Position numbers and translations under genes: made by a program | Notes under the pieces: model-generated | Database searches by the model: none | Told to the model about the DNA's origin: nothing | Seen by the model: only the letters and a program-made list of their open reading frames with translations | NCBI GenBank assembly: GCA_902388455.1 | Contig: CABMPD010000015.1 | Coordinates: forward strand, 9,595-73,594 | From: an uncultured Alistipes sp. | GTDB taxonomy: Bacteria > Bacteroidota > Bacteroidia > Bacteroidales > UBA932 | DNA: 64,000 nt | Direction: 5' to 3' | In this document: one piece after another, positions 1 to 9,171 of the stretch | Numbering within the stretch: the stretch's first letter is position 1 | How the letters are laid out: each line of letters begins with the position of its first letter

Positions 1-2
1 CT

Positions 3-10
3 GCAAATAT
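3..10 (-). promoter_or_regulatory. possible -7 promoter box for a gene left of the window
   Basis: The minus strand reads TATATTTG here, matching the Bacteroidetes TAnnTTTG -7 box. I do not see a TTG box at the usual 19-21 bp upstream, and the gene it would serve lies outside the window, so this is a weak call. Confidence 0.25.
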
Positions 11-84
11 AAAACAATTACCCGCACAGTCTCACCTCCATTCCCCTTCGGCCACCACGAGGACCCTGCCGCCGGCCCTTATGA

Positions 85-131
85 AAAACAACTATGTTAG
101 GCCGCAACACAGGCTCCAACATAGTTGTTTT
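85..131 (-). terminator. rho-independent terminator of the pst-phoU operon
   Basis: A perfect 14-bp inverted repeat (AAAACAACTATGTT at 85-98, complement at 118-131) encloses a 19-nt loop. On the minus strand the stem runs into a T tract. It lies 34 bp beyond the phoU stop codon, so it most likely ends the phosphate operon. The stem is perfect and also A/T-flanked on the plus strand, so it could act in both directions. Confidence 0.8.
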
Positions 132-165
132 CCAACCTAATTATTAACCTATTAACACTGTGTCG

Positions 166-852
166 TCATTCTCCCTTACTGCCTGAGAACATGGCCGTAT
201 GCCTAAGCACCTTCGCATCGACATAGAAGACTATCTCCTCAGCGATATTGGTCAGATGGTCGCCGGTGCGCTCGAGCTTGCGGAAGATGCTGCCGAGTCC
301 CATAACCACCGGAAGCTCGTCCGTATGCTCCCGGGCGTACTCCATCAGAATGCTGTCGGAAGCGGCCTTTAGCCGGTCCAGCTCGTCGTCCATATCGATG
401 ACCGAGGAGGCTTTCGAGGGATTCTCGTCCATCAGGGAGGACTGCAGCCCGTTCATCATCTCTAATACGATGTCGAACATCCGCTTCAGCTGGAGCCTGT
501 CCACTAAGGCAGCATCGAGTTTCTCCACATCCGTCTCCTTGACGAAACGGGCGATGCTGTAGGCATAGTCTCCGATACGCTCGAGGTCGCTGTTAATCTT
601 GAGCATGGCCAGCACGAAGCGCAGGTCCACGGCCACCGGAGTGTAGAGAGCGATGAAGTCCTCCACCTGAGTATCTATCTTGATGTCCTGGGCATCCACC
701 AGGCGCTCGCGCACCCATATCTGCTGGGCTATATTGCGGTCCATGGCAAGCACTGCCTGCCGGGCCTGGTCCATCTGACTGTACACCATAGCCCACATGC
801 GGTATACCTCGTTGCGGAGCTGGGTGAGTTGCTGATCTACGAATTTTACCAT
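166..852 (-). CDS. phoU: phosphate uptake regulator PhoU
   Basis: A 228-residue cytoplasmic protein, the usual length for PhoU. It has the two characteristic three-helix repeats, each with its E-R-x-GD signature: LERIGD followed by YSIA near residue 90, and LERTGD followed by LTNIAEE near residue 195. In the family, PhoU binds metal clusters and links the Pst transporter to the sensor kinase that controls the Pho regulon; it also restrains phosphate uptake. It is the last gene of the pstSCAB-phoU operon, 19 bp after pstB, and is followed by a strong terminator. The start ATG at 852 agrees with family length. Identification is secure; the partner histidine kinase is not in the window. Confidence 0.95.
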   Translation of the reverse strand: MVKFVDQQLTQLRNEVYRMWAMVYSQMDQARQAVLAMDRNIAQQIWVRERLVDAQDIKIDTQVEDFIALYTPVAVDLRFVLAMLKINSDLERIGDYAYSIARFVKETDVEKLDAALVDRLQLKRMFDIVLEMMNGLQSSLMDENPSKASSVIDMDDELDRLKAASDSILMEYAREHTDELPVVMGLGSIFRKLERTGDHLTNIAEEIVFYVDAKVLRHTAMFSGSKGE

Positions 853-871
853 ATCCTGTAATATTTTTCTG

Positions 872-1624
872 TTAACCGAAACGGCCTGTTATGTAGTTCT
901 GTGTCGCCTCCTTGTGAGGATTTGTAAAGATAGTCTTGGTGTCGTCATATTCGACCATCTCGCCCATGTAGAAGAAAGCCGTCCTGTCGCTGACCCTGGC
1001 CGCCTGCTGCATGTTGTGCGTGACGATGACTATGGTCACCTGGCTGCGCAGCTCGCTGATGAGCTCCTCTACCTTGGCCGTGGAAATCGGGTCGAGAGCC
1101 GAGGCCGGCTCGTCCATAAGCAGCACCGACGGAGACACCGCCATGGCACGGGCGATACAGAGCCTCTGCTGCTGACCTCCCGAAAGGGCGAATGCCGACT
1201 CGTTCAGCTTGTCCTTGACCTCATCCCACAGGGCCGCCCCGCGCAGGGACTCCTCCACCCTCTCGCGGATGTAGGCCTTGTCCTTTATGCCGTTGACCCG
1301 CAGGCCGTAGGCTACATTGTCAAATATGCTCTTGGGGAAGGGATTGGGCCTCTGGAACACCATTCCCACATTCTTGCGCAGCTCGTCCACATGGACATCC
1401 TCTCCATAAATATCTTGCCCGTCTATGAGTATCTGCCCCTCGAGCCGTGTCCCTGGAATCAGGTCGTTCATCCTGTTGAACAGCCGCAGGAAGGTGGATT
1501 TTCCACAGCCGGAGGGCCCGATGAAGGCGACCACCTGGTTCTGGGGAATATCCATAGAGATGCCCTTGAGGGCGTGGAAGGCCCCGTAGTAGAAATTAAC
1601 GTCTCTGGCTTCGATTTTCTCCAT
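872..1624 (-). CDS. pstB: phosphate ABC transporter ATP-binding protein PstB
   Basis: A 250-residue ABC ATPase that energises high-affinity phosphate import. The Walker A motif GPSGCGKST is at residues 36-44, the Q-loop region contains VFQRPNPFP, the signature [14 protein letters not shown] is near 147-160, Walker B with the catalytic glutamate ([12 protein letters not shown]) follows, and the switch histidine is in VTHNMQQA. The run QRPNPFP plus the C-terminal GRFG ending is typical of PstB rather than other ABC importers. Its ATG overlaps the pstA stop by one base (TAATG), indicating translational coupling. It works with PstA and PstC in the inner membrane. Confidence 0.97.
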   Translation of the reverse strand: MEKIEARDVNFYYGAFHALKGISMDIPQNQVVAFIGPSGCGKSTFLRLFNRMNDLIPGTRLEGQILIDGQDIYGEDVHVDELRKNVGMVFQRPNPFPKSIFDNVAYGLRVNGIKDKAYIRERVEESLRGAALWDEVKDKLNESAFALSGGQQQRLCIARAMAVSPSVLLMDEPASALDPISTAKVEELISELRSQVTIVIVTHNMQQAARVSDRTAFFYMGEMVEYDDTKTIFTNPHKEATQNYITGRFG

Positions 1625-2511
1625 TATTTTATCTTTAACCGTTTTTCAAAATATTTTCTCAGTCCTCCTGCCAGCAGGTTGATGATCAGGACAATGATAA
1701 TCAGAACCAGGGCCGTCCCGTAGGCTATCGGCTGCTGTGCCTCGATGTCCGTACCGCTGGTCGAAATCACGTAGAGGTGGTACGGCAGGGCCATGCACTG
1801 GTCAAATATGGATGCGGGCAGCTGCGGGAAGAAATAGGCGGCGCAGGTGAAAAGAATCGGGGCGGTCTCTCCCGACACACGGCCGAGGGAGAGAATCAGT
1901 CCGGTGATGATGCGGGGCATACCCATCGGCAGCACCACCTTCCAGATAGTCTGGAGCTTGGTGGCGCCCAGGGCCAGGCTCCCCTCGCGGATACCGGCGG
2001 GAATGTCCTTCAGGGCCTCCTCCGTGGTACGTATAATCAGCGGCAGGGAGAGCAGCCCGAGGGTCAGGGAGCCGGCCAGAATACTGTCGCCGAATCCCAG
2101 ATACTTTACGAACAGGGCCATGCCGAAAAGTCCGAAGACTATCGAGGGTACGCCGCTGAGGTTATTGGTCATCAGGCGGATGAAGCGCACTACCCACCCT
2201 TTGGAGGCGTATTCGTTCATGTAGATGCCGCTCATGATGCCTATCGGGAAGGCTACCACGGCGCTTCCGAGCATCAGCAGCAGGGTTCCCACTATCGCGG
2301 GGAAAATACCTCCGGCGGTCATTCCGTCCTCCGGAGCCTTGGTCAGGAAGTCCCAGTTCAGGACTCCGGCGCCCTTGTAGATGATGAAGCCGAGGATGGC
2401 GAAGAGCACCAGGACAATAAAATAGCTCAGCACCCGGAACACGGTGAAGGCTGCAGCCTGCGAGCGCCGCTTGCGGAGGTGGTAGCCGGTGGGATATACT
2501 GGGGTATTCAT
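1624..2511 (-). CDS. pstA: phosphate ABC transporter permease PstA
   Basis: A 295-residue inner-membrane permease with about six hydrophobic segments and the BPD_transp_1 (EAA) region: [13 protein letters not shown] then [21 protein letters not shown] near residues 160-195, which docks on PstB. Together with PstC it forms the phosphate channel. The N-terminus is basic (HLRKRRSQ) before the first membrane helix. It lies 6 bp downstream of pstC and overlaps pstB by one base. Length and motif order match PstA, and nothing is missing. Confidence 0.96.
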   Translation of the reverse strand: MNTPVYPTGYHLRKRRSQAAAFTVFRVLSYFIVLVLFAILGFIIYKGAGVLNWDFLTKAPEDGMTAGGIFPAIVGTLLLMLGSAVVAFPIGIMSGIYMNEYASKGWVVRFIRLMTNNLSGVPSIVFGLFGMALFVKYLGFGDSILAGSLTLGLLSLPLIIRTTEEALKDIPAGIREGSLALGATKLQTIWKVVLPMGMPRIITGLILSLGRVSGETAPILFTCAAYFFPQLPASIFDQCMALPYHLYVISTSGTDIEAQQPIAYGTALVLIIIVLIINLLAGGLRKYFEKRLKIK

Positions 2512-2517
2512 GGGTCG

Positions 2518-3714
2518 TTACGAATTTTTGGCCTTGTTGCGGTGGGAGATGTACTCCACGCAGAGGTTGATGAAAAATGTGATGAAGAAGAGGATCACGC
2601 CTAACAGGAAGAGGGACTGATAGTGCGCTCCGCCGGCAGGGGCCTCGCCGAGCTCAGCGGCAATGGTCGCGGGGATGGTCCTCAGCGGCTCGAGGATCGA
2701 ATGGGGGATGACGGCGGCGTTGCCTGTGACCATGAGCACGGCCATGGTCTCTCCTATCGCCCGGCCGATGCCGAGCACCACTCCGGAGGCAATGCCGGAC
2801 ATCGACGAGGGTATTACCACTTTGGACACGGTCTGCCACTTCGAGGCACCTAAGGCCAATGAGGCCTCCCGCAGCGCCCTCGGGCAGTTGCGCATGGCGT
2901 CCTCCGCCACAGTGACTATCGTCGGCAGGGCCATGATGGCCAGGACTATGCTGCCGGCCAGTCCGCTCTCTCCCACCGGCAGGCCGAAGACCTGCTGCAG
3001 CAGGGGCACGATGATGATCAGGCCGAAGAAGCCGTAGACCACCGAAGGGATGCCGTTGAGCAGCTCGATGACGGGCTTGAGGATATTCCTCACCCGCTCA
3101 GGGGCCACCTCGGCCATATAGACCGCTATGCTGATGCCGAAAGGCAGGGCAAAGAGTATCGCGAAGAAGCTCACCCACAGCGTGCCGGCCAGCAGGGGCC
3201 ACATGCCGAACAGGGGTGCGGGGGTGGCGGTCGGAAACCACTCGCTGCCGCCCAGCACCTCGGCAGGGGAGATGGCATTGTCCTCTATAAGGTTAAGCTG
3301 CGCCCCCTCCTCGACCATGCTCTCGGGGATAAAGGCGATCATCCCGGGAGTGGCGGCTATCAGGGAGTCGATCTTCCCCGCCGCATATTCGTACTGCGCT
3401 CCGAGTTCCTCCTCGGTAAAATATTCGTCCGCATCTTCTAAGCGGAAAGTAACTATCTCCATGTCCGGACCGCCGAGTCCGCTCCAGCGGGTGATGTCCT
3501 CGTCGAAGACGGCCTTGATCTCGGCGGCGGTCAGTTCCTTAACCGGATTGTCTTTGTGTACGGCTAAGACGTAGCCCTCCTCGATGACCTTCTCGCGGAA
3601 GAGACCCGCGCCCTCCGTGAAGAGGAAGCCGATAATCAGCAGGATGACGAGGCTCGTGACGAAGCCGCTGGCTGTCAGCAGCCACTTGACGGCCTTCTCG
3701 AGGAAGCGCTTCAT
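2518..3714 (-). CDS. pstC: phosphate ABC transporter permease PstC with an inserted PstS-like segment
   Basis: A 398-residue permease, longer than the ~300-residue PstC of proteobacteria. The first membrane helix (about residues 9-33) is followed by an insert of about 120 residues (46-150) facing the periplasm, then the normal permease core with EAA motif (AEDAMRNCPRALREASLALGA, split around residue 275). The insert resembles one lobe of PstS: AVHKDNPVKELTAAEIKAVF at 51-70 lines up with VVNPSNPVTQLTREQLEDIF of the PstS in this same operon, including the following ITxW and GGxD. A later part (TPGMIAFIPES) resembles the PstS GAIGYIG region. The insert may help dock or accept phosphate from PstS (inference). 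Its start overlaps the pstS stop by 4 bp. Confidence 0.93.
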   Translation of the reverse strand: MKRFLEKAVKWLLTASGFVTSLVILLIIGFLFTEGAGLFREKVIEEGYVLAVHKDNPVKELTAAEIKAVFDEDITRWSGLGGPDMEIVTFRLEDADEYFTEEELGAQYEYAAGKIDSLIAATPGMIAFIPESMVEEGAQLNLIEDNAISPAEVLGGSEWFPTATPAPLFGMWPLLAGTLWVSFFAILFALPFGISIAVYMAEVAPERVRNILKPVIELLNGIPSVVYGFFGLIIIVPLLQQVFGLPVGESGLAGSIVLAIMALPTIVTVAEDAMRNCPRALREASLALGASKWQTVSKVVIPSSMSGIASGVVLGIGRAIGETMAVLMVTGNAAVIPHSILEPLRTIPATIAAELGEAPAGGAHYQSLFLLGVILFFITFFINLCVEYISHRNKAKNS

Positions 3715-4565
3715 CTCTGCACGGCCTCCCCGCCGTCACCTTCCATCCTCACCGGCACGAAACCCTGTTCCAGCACCGATTTCTGCCCTTCGGGCGAGAG
3801 GGCGTATGATATGAAGGAGCTGATTGTCTGCTCCTTGGTAGCGTCATAGTAGTAGTACAGCGGGCGCACTATCGGATAGGAGCCGTCGGCCGCTGTCTCC
3901 ACCGAGGGCACCGCATAGTGCTCACCGCCGTCATAGGATACCGCCAAAGGCTTCACATAGCGGTTGAGATAAGCCAGGCCGATGTAGCCGATGGCCCCCT
4001 TGGTCTGCTTGACGGACTGGATGATGGCCCCGGTCGCGGGCATCGAGAGGATGCTGCTCATGTAGTTCTTGTTGTCCAGGACGCTCTCCTTGAAGAACTC
4101 GTAGGTGCCGGAGGATGTCTCGCGGGAGTAGACCACTATCTTGCGGTCCTCACCGCCCACCTCTTTCCAGTTGGTGATCTTGCCGCGGAAGATGTCCTCG
4201 AGCTGCTCGCGGGTGAGCTGAGTGACGGGGTTCGAGGGATTGACCACCACCGCTAAGGCGTCGTAGGCCACGATGACTTCCCGGGCCTCCAGACCGGCCT
4301 CGGCAAACTTCATTTTCTCCCCGAACTTGATGCGCCTCGAAGCCATCGCGATGTCTGTCGTGTTCTCCATCAGAGCCGCTATGCCGACTCCCGAGCCGCC
4401 GCCGGTGACGATGACCTCCCCCTCGGGATGCTCCTCGAGGTAGTCTTCAGCAAGTTCCTGTGTAAGCGGGAGAAGTGTGTCGCTGCCCTTGACCCGCTGG
4501 GCCTGAGCCGACCCGGCAGCGAGCATTGCGACAAATACGGAAATAAGAATCTTTTTACGGTTCAT
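3711..4565 (-). CDS. pstS: phosphate-binding periplasmic protein PstS
   Basis: A 284-residue periplasmic solute-binding protein. It begins with a cleavable signal peptide (basic MNRKK, hydrophobic core, cleavage probably after AGSAQA at about residue 22). The phosphate-binding motifs are GSDTLLPL, TGGGSGVGI near 55-63 and SRETSSGTYEFF near 150-161. It delivers phosphate to PstC/PstA. First gene of the operon, with a promoter about 40 bp upstream and three GTTA direct repeats at 11-bp spacing further upstream, consistent with Pho control. There is no lipobox, so it is probably soluble in the periplasm. Confidence 0.95.
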   Translation of the reverse strand: MNRKKILISVFVAMLAAGSAQAQRVKGSDTLLPLTQELAEDYLEEHPEGEVIVTGGGSGVGIAALMENTTDIAMASRRIKFGEKMKFAEAGLEAREVIVAYDALAVVVNPSNPVTQLTREQLEDIFRGKITNWKEVGGEDRKIVVYSRETSSGTYEFFKESVLDNKNYMSSILSMPATGAIIQSVKQTKGAIGYIGLAYLNRYVKPLAVSYDGGEHYAVPSVETAADGSYPIVRPLYYYYDATKEQTISSFISYALSPEGQKSVLEQGFVPVRMEGDGGEAVQR

Positions 4566-4602
4566 CTCTGTATTTTCCGCCGGGATTTGTCCCGACAGGC
4601 CG

Positions 4603-4632
4603 CAAAGATATCAGCCTCTTACGAGTCCGCAA
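4603..4632 (-). promoter_or_regulatory. promoter of the pstSCAB-phoU operon
   Basis: On the minus strand TATCTTTG (4610-4603, matching TAnnTTTG) lies 19 bp from a TTG at 4632-4630, the Bacteroidetes spacing. It is 38 bp upstream of the pstS ATG. An 8-bp perfect inverted repeat (AGCCTCTT at 4613-4620, AAGAGGCT at 4631-4638) fills the spacer and overlaps the -33 box, so it could be an operator. Confidence 0.6.
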
Positions 4633-4659
4633 GAGGCTAACATCAGGTTTCATCTTTCC

Positions 4660-4690
4660 GTAACGGTATTTTAACGGCTTTGTAACAACA
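4660..4690 (-). promoter_or_regulatory. candidate Pho box upstream of pstS
   Basis: Three TAAC cores (plus strand, 4661, 4672 and 4683) recur at exactly 11-bp intervals; on the minus strand they read GTTAC, GTTAA, GTTAC. An 11-bp direct-repeat pitch is the hallmark of PhoB/PhoP-family operators. They lie just after the GH2 stop codon and about 30-55 bp upstream of the pstS -33 box. Function is inferred from spacing and position. Confidence 0.5.
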
Positions 4691-4697
4691 GGGCGCT

Positions 4698-6803
4698 TCA
4701 GAAGCCGGCATGCTCCTGAAGCCTCTCACGGCTCTCTAAACCGCGGTTCTTCTCCCCGGTGTAGGTCCACTCGATACGGTCCTCGAGGGTCTGCCCGTCC
4801 GGAGCGGTGACGGAGGCGCGGATGACATTGTCCCCCCTGCGCAGGGTGACTTCGTCGATGATGTAGTGTACGTCGGTGTATCCCTGACGGATGCCCTTGA
4901 GCTTGCGGCCGTTGAGCCATACTGTCGGAGTGCCGCAGTTGCTGTAGACGGTGATGGAGGTAACGCGCTTCTCCCGGTCGGTATTGCGGCGCTGGGTCAG
5001 GTAGAGCACCGGCTCCTCGCTCCAGTTGGCCTTGTACCAGTAGTACGAATCCTTTTTAACCTGACGGTCGAAGCTAACTAATCCTTTCATGTTCCGGGCC
5101 GGAATACCACCCCTTTCCCACATCGGGCAGGCGAAGTCAAACATGTTCCAGAGATAGGAGGCGATGATGTACGGATGGCGCGATATGACGGCCCACTGGT
5201 ACTCGTGGGTCTTGGTCTGGAAGGTCTCGGGGTAGAACTGCTTGGACCAGTCGAGGGATTCGCCGAGGTATTCGGTCTGGTGGGCGGTATTGGCGTCAGC
5301 CCCGTACTCAGTGAGCATCAGCCTCATATCGGGATAGTTCTCCTCCAAGCCCTCTACCCAGGGATCGATATCGGTAATCTCCCGTTCGTACCAGCCGTAG
5401 TAGCGGTTCATTCCCTGAATATCGGAATTGAGGTTGACCGGATGGTCTGCGTGCCCGTGACCGTTTACGGCCGCAGTGTAGCGGTCAGGGTCCTCTGTCT
5501 TGGCCAGATCGTGCAGGGACTGGGTCAGGGCTGCCGTGTAGGCGTGAGGCTTGTAGACCTCGTTGTGCAGGCCCCAGGTATAGATGGAAGGATGGTTGAA
5601 GCTCTGGCGGATGAGCTCGCGCAGCTGACGGTGAGCGTTCTCCCATTCCTCTCCGGTGACTTTATTGACAAACGGTATCTCCGCCCAGACGATAAGGCCC
5701 AGCGAGTCGCATTTCGAGTAGATGTAGTCCGACTGCTGGTAGTGGGCCAGACGCACAGTAGTGGCACCGATGTCCATGATCATGGCTAAGTCCGTGTCAT
5801 GCTGCTCCTTGGTGAGTGCGCTGCCGGAGCCGAGCCAGTCCTGATGGCGGCAGACCCCGTACATGGGCCAGCGCTCCCCGTTGAGGTAGAATCCCTCCCC
5901 GGCCACTATCTCGAACTTCCGCACTCCCAACAGCTGCACCACCTCGTCTATGATGCTGCCGTCCCGGTACAGACGGACGCACACCCGGTAGAGATAGGGG
6001 TCGCGGCGGCCCTGCCACAGCCGGGGACTCTCAAGGGTAAAATCCGCCCTGAACTCCTGCATGCCCTGGGCGCTCAGCTCTATATCCGAGCGCTGCAAGG
6101 CCACCTGCCGTCCCTCCATATCCTCGATGACGCTTTCTAAAACGAGAGGCTCCGTCCGCAGTCCGCCGTTGTCCAATTTGGTGCGGACAGTTATCCGCGC
6201 CGACTCGCGGGAGACATCCTTCTGAGTGATGTACACCCCGCTCGAAGCGTGGTCTGTCACGGCGACATTGCATCTGTCGGTGACTATCAGCGATACCGGA
6301 CGGTAGATGCCCCCGTACACTCCGAAAAGGAAGTGGTTGACGGGGATGACATCCGGCCGGGAGGCGTTGTCGGCGATGACCGTTATCTCATTGTCCTGTC
6401 CGAAGCGCACTTCCTGCTGTATCTCGCAGGCAAATGCCGAATATCCTCCTCGATGCTCCCCTACCAGCACTCCGTTGACATAGACCCGGGCGCAGCTGCC
6501 CACTCCCTCGAAACGCAGGAAGAGGCGGCGGTCCTTCCACTCCTCGGGGAAATTGCAGACCTTGCGGTAGGTGGCCTCTCCCTGGTAGAAATCCTCGACC
6601 CGCAGCTGCATGTCATCGGCATTCCAGGTATGGGGAAGGGTTACATCTTCCCATGCATCCGCCTCCGCTATGCGGAACTGCCAGCTGTCATTGAAGGACA
6701 ATACCTGTCGGGCACCTTCCGGACCGTCTGCCGGGAAAGCAGCAGCGGACAATGACGTCAAAAATAGGAGAGTAAAAGGGAACAATAGGAATGATATTCT
6801 CAT
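4698..6803 (-). CDS. secreted glycoside hydrolase family 2 enzyme (beta-galactosidase-like)
   Basis: A 701-residue exported enzyme. It has a signal peptide (about residues 1-23), then the GH2 order: jelly-roll sugar-binding domain (about 35-190), Ig-like domain (190-300), TIM barrel (300-600), and a short C-terminal beta domain. The general acid/base is E415 in WGLHNEVY and the nucleophile is E499 in LTEYGADAN. The WGLHNE form favours beta-galactosidase or beta-glucuronidase activity over beta-mannosidase, but substrate cannot be fixed by reading alone. It is 37 bp downstream of a GH92 gene and probably the last gene of the mannosidase operon. It may remove beta-linked caps or side chains so the alpha-mannosidases can act (inference). 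Confidence 0.88.
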   Translation of the reverse strand: MRISFLLFPFTLLFLTSLSAAAFPADGPEGARQVLSFNDSWQFRIAEADAWEDVTLPHTWNADDMQLRVEDFYQGEATYRKVCNFPEEWKDRRLFLRFEGVGSCARVYVNGVLVGEHRGGYSAFACEIQQEVRFGQDNEITVIADNASRPDVIPVNHFLFGVYGGIYRPVSLIVTDRCNVAVTDHASSGVYITQKDVSRESARITVRTKLDNGGLRTEPLVLESVIEDMEGRQVALQRSDIELSAQGMQEFRADFTLESPRLWQGRRDPYLYRVCVRLYRDGSIIDEVVQLLGVRKFEIVAGEGFYLNGERWPMYGVCRHQDWLGSGSALTKEQHDTDLAMIMDIGATTVRLAHYQQSDYIYSKCDSLGLIVWAEIPFVNKVTGEEWENAHRQLRELIRQSFNHPSIYTWGLHNEVYKPHAYTAALTQSLHDLAKTEDPDRYTAAVNGHGHADHPVNLNSDIQGMNRYYGWYEREITDIDPWVEGLEENYPDMRLMLTEYGADANTAHQTEYLGESLDWSKQFYPETFQTKTHEYQWAVISRHPYIIASYLWNMFDFACPMWERGGIPARNMKGLVSFDRQVKKDSYYWYKANWSEEPVLYLTQRRNTDREKRVTSITVYSNCGTPTVWLNGRKLKGIRQGYTDVHYIIDEVTLRRGDNVIRASVTAPDGQTLEDRIEWTYTGEKNRGLESRERLQEHAGF

Positions 6804-6840
6804 AACGATTTTGTTTTCTTATTTTAACGATATTATTTTA

Positions 6841-9171
6841 TTATTTATTCGAAAATGAATAAGGCAAATCCTCATCTGCCGTCGCCCTGCTGTAATCCGG
6901 TTCAGGACTCATCTCCAGATGCAGGATGCCGCCGCCGAGCAGACCCTCGTGAGTGTAGTAGCTGCGGGTATAGGGCCTGCCGTTGAGCTCGGCCGAGCGG
7001 ATGTAGCAGCGGTCCGGACCGTTTTCAGGTGCGTCAATGGTCAGGCTCCGTCCGTTCTCGAAGTGCAGCACAGCCTTGCGGAACAGGGGGGAGCCGGCGA
7101 CATACTGGTCGCTTCCGGGACAGACGGGATAGAACCCGAGAGCCGAGAATACGTACCATGCGGAGGTCTGTCCGTTGTCCTCGTCCCCGCAGTAACCGTC
7201 GGGCGTGGGGCTGTAGAGACGGTTCAGGACCTGACGCACCCACCACTGGGCTTTCCAGGGCCGGGCAGCGTAGTTATAGAGGTAGATCATGTGCTGGGCA
7301 GGCTGGTTACCGTGGGCGTAGTTGCCCATATCGGCTACGGCCATCTCCCTTATCTCGTGGATAGGATATCCGTAGTAGCTGTCATCGTAGACAGGAGGCA
7401 CCGAGAACACCGAGTCGAGCATGGCGGTAAATGTCCCGCGGCCTCCCATCAGGTCGATAAGGCCCTGGGGGTCATGAAAGACGGACCAGGTGTAATGCCA
7501 GCTGTTGCCCTCGGTGAAGGCATCGCCCCACTTCAGGGGTGAGAAGGGGGACTGGAACTGTCCGTCGCGGTTGCGGCCGCGCATCAGGTTGGTGGAAGGG
7601 TCGAAGACATTGCGGTAGTTCAGGGCCCTGCTCCGGAGGGTGTCTGTCTCCTGCTGCGGCCTGCCGAGGGCCTCTGCCAGCTGGAGGATGCACCAGTCGT
7701 TGTAGGCATATTCGAGGGTACGGGCCACATTCTCGGCTATACCGACGTCATAAGGGATGTAGCCGAGGGTGTTGTAGTATTCGTGCCCGAGCCGGCCGGT
7801 GGAGGAGACCCGGGGATGAACGTTACGGGTGCCGTGCAGCAGTCCCTCGTACAGGGTCTGCACGTCCTCTACCCTCACGCCCTTGACCCAGGCATCGACG
7901 AGGACAGAGGCGGAGTTGTTGCCGACCATGCAGCCGCGGTGGCCCGGACTGGCCCATTCGGGGAAGAAGCCGCTCTCCCTGTACGTGTTGAGCAGTCCTT
8001 CCTGTATCTCTTTATTGACCGAAGGATACATGAGGTTGAGCAGAGGGAAGAGGCTGCGGAACGTATCCCAGAATCCGGTATCGGTGTACATGTATCCGGG
8101 CAGTACCTCTCCGTTGTAGGGACTGTAGTGGACGGGCCGGCCCTGAGCATCCATCTCGTAGAGCTTGCGGGGAAAGAGCAGCGAGCGGTACAGACATGAA
8201 TAGAATGTCCGGTACTGCTCCTCCGTGCCGCCCTCGACCTCTATCCGGCCCAGAACGTCGTTCCAGACCCGGCGGCCGGCCTCCGCTATCTCCTCGAAGG
8301 AGCTGTCTCCGAGTTCCTGCAGATTGCGCTCCGCCTGCTCAAGGCTGATGAATGAGGATGCCACCCTTACATGGACCTGAGCGCTGCGGGCCGTGCTGAA
8401 GCCTACTATCGCTCCGGCATGACCGGCCTCCTGCTCCAATGCTCCGGTCTGTATCTCCCCGTCGCGTACGGTAGCCGTATAGGAGAACGGACGGTCGAAG
8501 ACCATGACGAACCAGTTCCGGAAATTGTCCGGACACCCTCCGCTGTTGCGGGTGCTGTAGCCCACTATCTTGTTTTCCCCGGGGATGACCTTGATATACG
8601 AGCCGCGGTCGAAGGCGTCCACCACCACATTGGCACTGTCGCTCTCCGGGAAGGTGAAGCGGAAGATGGCCGCACGCTCCGTGGGAGTCAGCTCCACAGT
8701 TACATCTGGCTTGGCTAAATAGACCCGGTAATAGTGCGGCAGAGCGGTCTCGGCCTTGTGGGAGAACCAGCTGGCACGCTCATTCTCATCGAAGACCGGA
8801 GTTCCGACTGTGGGCATGAGGGAGAACTGGCCGTAGTCGTTGATCCACGGGCTGGGCTGATGGGTCTGCTTGAAGCCCCGGATCTCCAAATGGGAGTAGA
8901 CGTAGGCCCAGCCGTCGCCCATCTTTCCGGTCTGAGGTGTCCAGAAGTTCATGCCCCAGGGGCGGGCGATGGCCGGATAGGTATTGCCGGTAGAGAACTC
9001 AAATGTGGAGAGGGTTCCCATCAGGGGATTGACATACTTGGTGTAGTCCCGGGCGGTGTCCTCAGCCCGAGAAGTACGGGCCGTAAACCCGCATACCGTA
9101 AGGACGGTCAGCACACATGCGAAGTGCAGGAGAGCTGTCTTTTTCATTTTCTGTCGGTTATTTTTGTTCAT
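6841..9171 (-). CDS. GH92 exo-alpha-mannosidase (first of three, promoter-distal)
   Basis: A 776-residue calcium-dependent GH92 enzyme. The mature protein starts with DYTKYVNPLMGT, the conserved N-terminal motif. The presumed catalytic acid is in TEGNSWHYTW (about residue 555), a sugar-contact motif HGNQPAQH follows, and the acidic base motif GDEDNGQTSAWY is near 660. The ATG at 9171 overlaps the upstream GH92 by 14 bp, but an in-frame ATG at 9147 (Met9) gives a cleaner signal peptide (MKKTALLHF onward) and a 10-bp gap, so it may be the true start. GH92 enzymes trim terminal alpha-mannose from yeast mannan or N-glycans. Linkage specificity is unknown. Confidence 0.92.
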   Translation of the reverse strand: MNKNNRQKMKKTALLHFACVLTVLTVCGFTARTSRAEDTARDYTKYVNPLMGTLSTFEFSTGNTYPAIARPWGMNFWTPQTGKMGDGWAYVYSHLEIRGFKQTHQPSPWINDYGQFSLMPTVGTPVFDENERASWFSHKAETALPHYYRVYLAKPDVTVELTPTERAAIFRFTFPESDSANVVVDAFDRGSYIKVIPGENKIVGYSTRNSGGCPDNFRNWFVMVFDRPFSYTATVRDGEIQTGALEQEAGHAGAIVGFSTARSAQVHVRVASSFISLEQAERNLQELGDSSFEEIAEAGRRVWNDVLGRIEVEGGTEEQYRTFYSCLYRSLLFPRKLYEMDAQGRPVHYSPYNGEVLPGYMYTDTGFWDTFRSLFPLLNLMYPSVNKEIQEGLLNTYRESGFFPEWASPGHRGCMVGNNSASVLVDAWVKGVRVEDVQTLYEGLLHGTRNVHPRVSSTGRLGHEYYNTLGYIPYDVGIAENVARTLEYAYNDWCILQLAEALGRPQQETDTLRSRALNYRNVFDPSTNLMRGRNRDGQFQSPFSPLKWGDAFTEGNSWHYTWSVFHDPQGLIDLMGGRGTFTAMLDSVFSVPPVYDDSYYGYPIHEIREMAVADMGNYAHGNQPAQHMIYLYNYAARPWKAQWWVRQVLNRLYSPTPDGYCGDEDNGQTSAWYVFSALGFYPVCPGSDQYVAGSPLFRKAVLHFENGRSLTIDAPENGPDRCYIRSAELNGRPYTRSYYTHEGLLGGGILHLEMSPEPDYSRATADEDLPYSFSNK

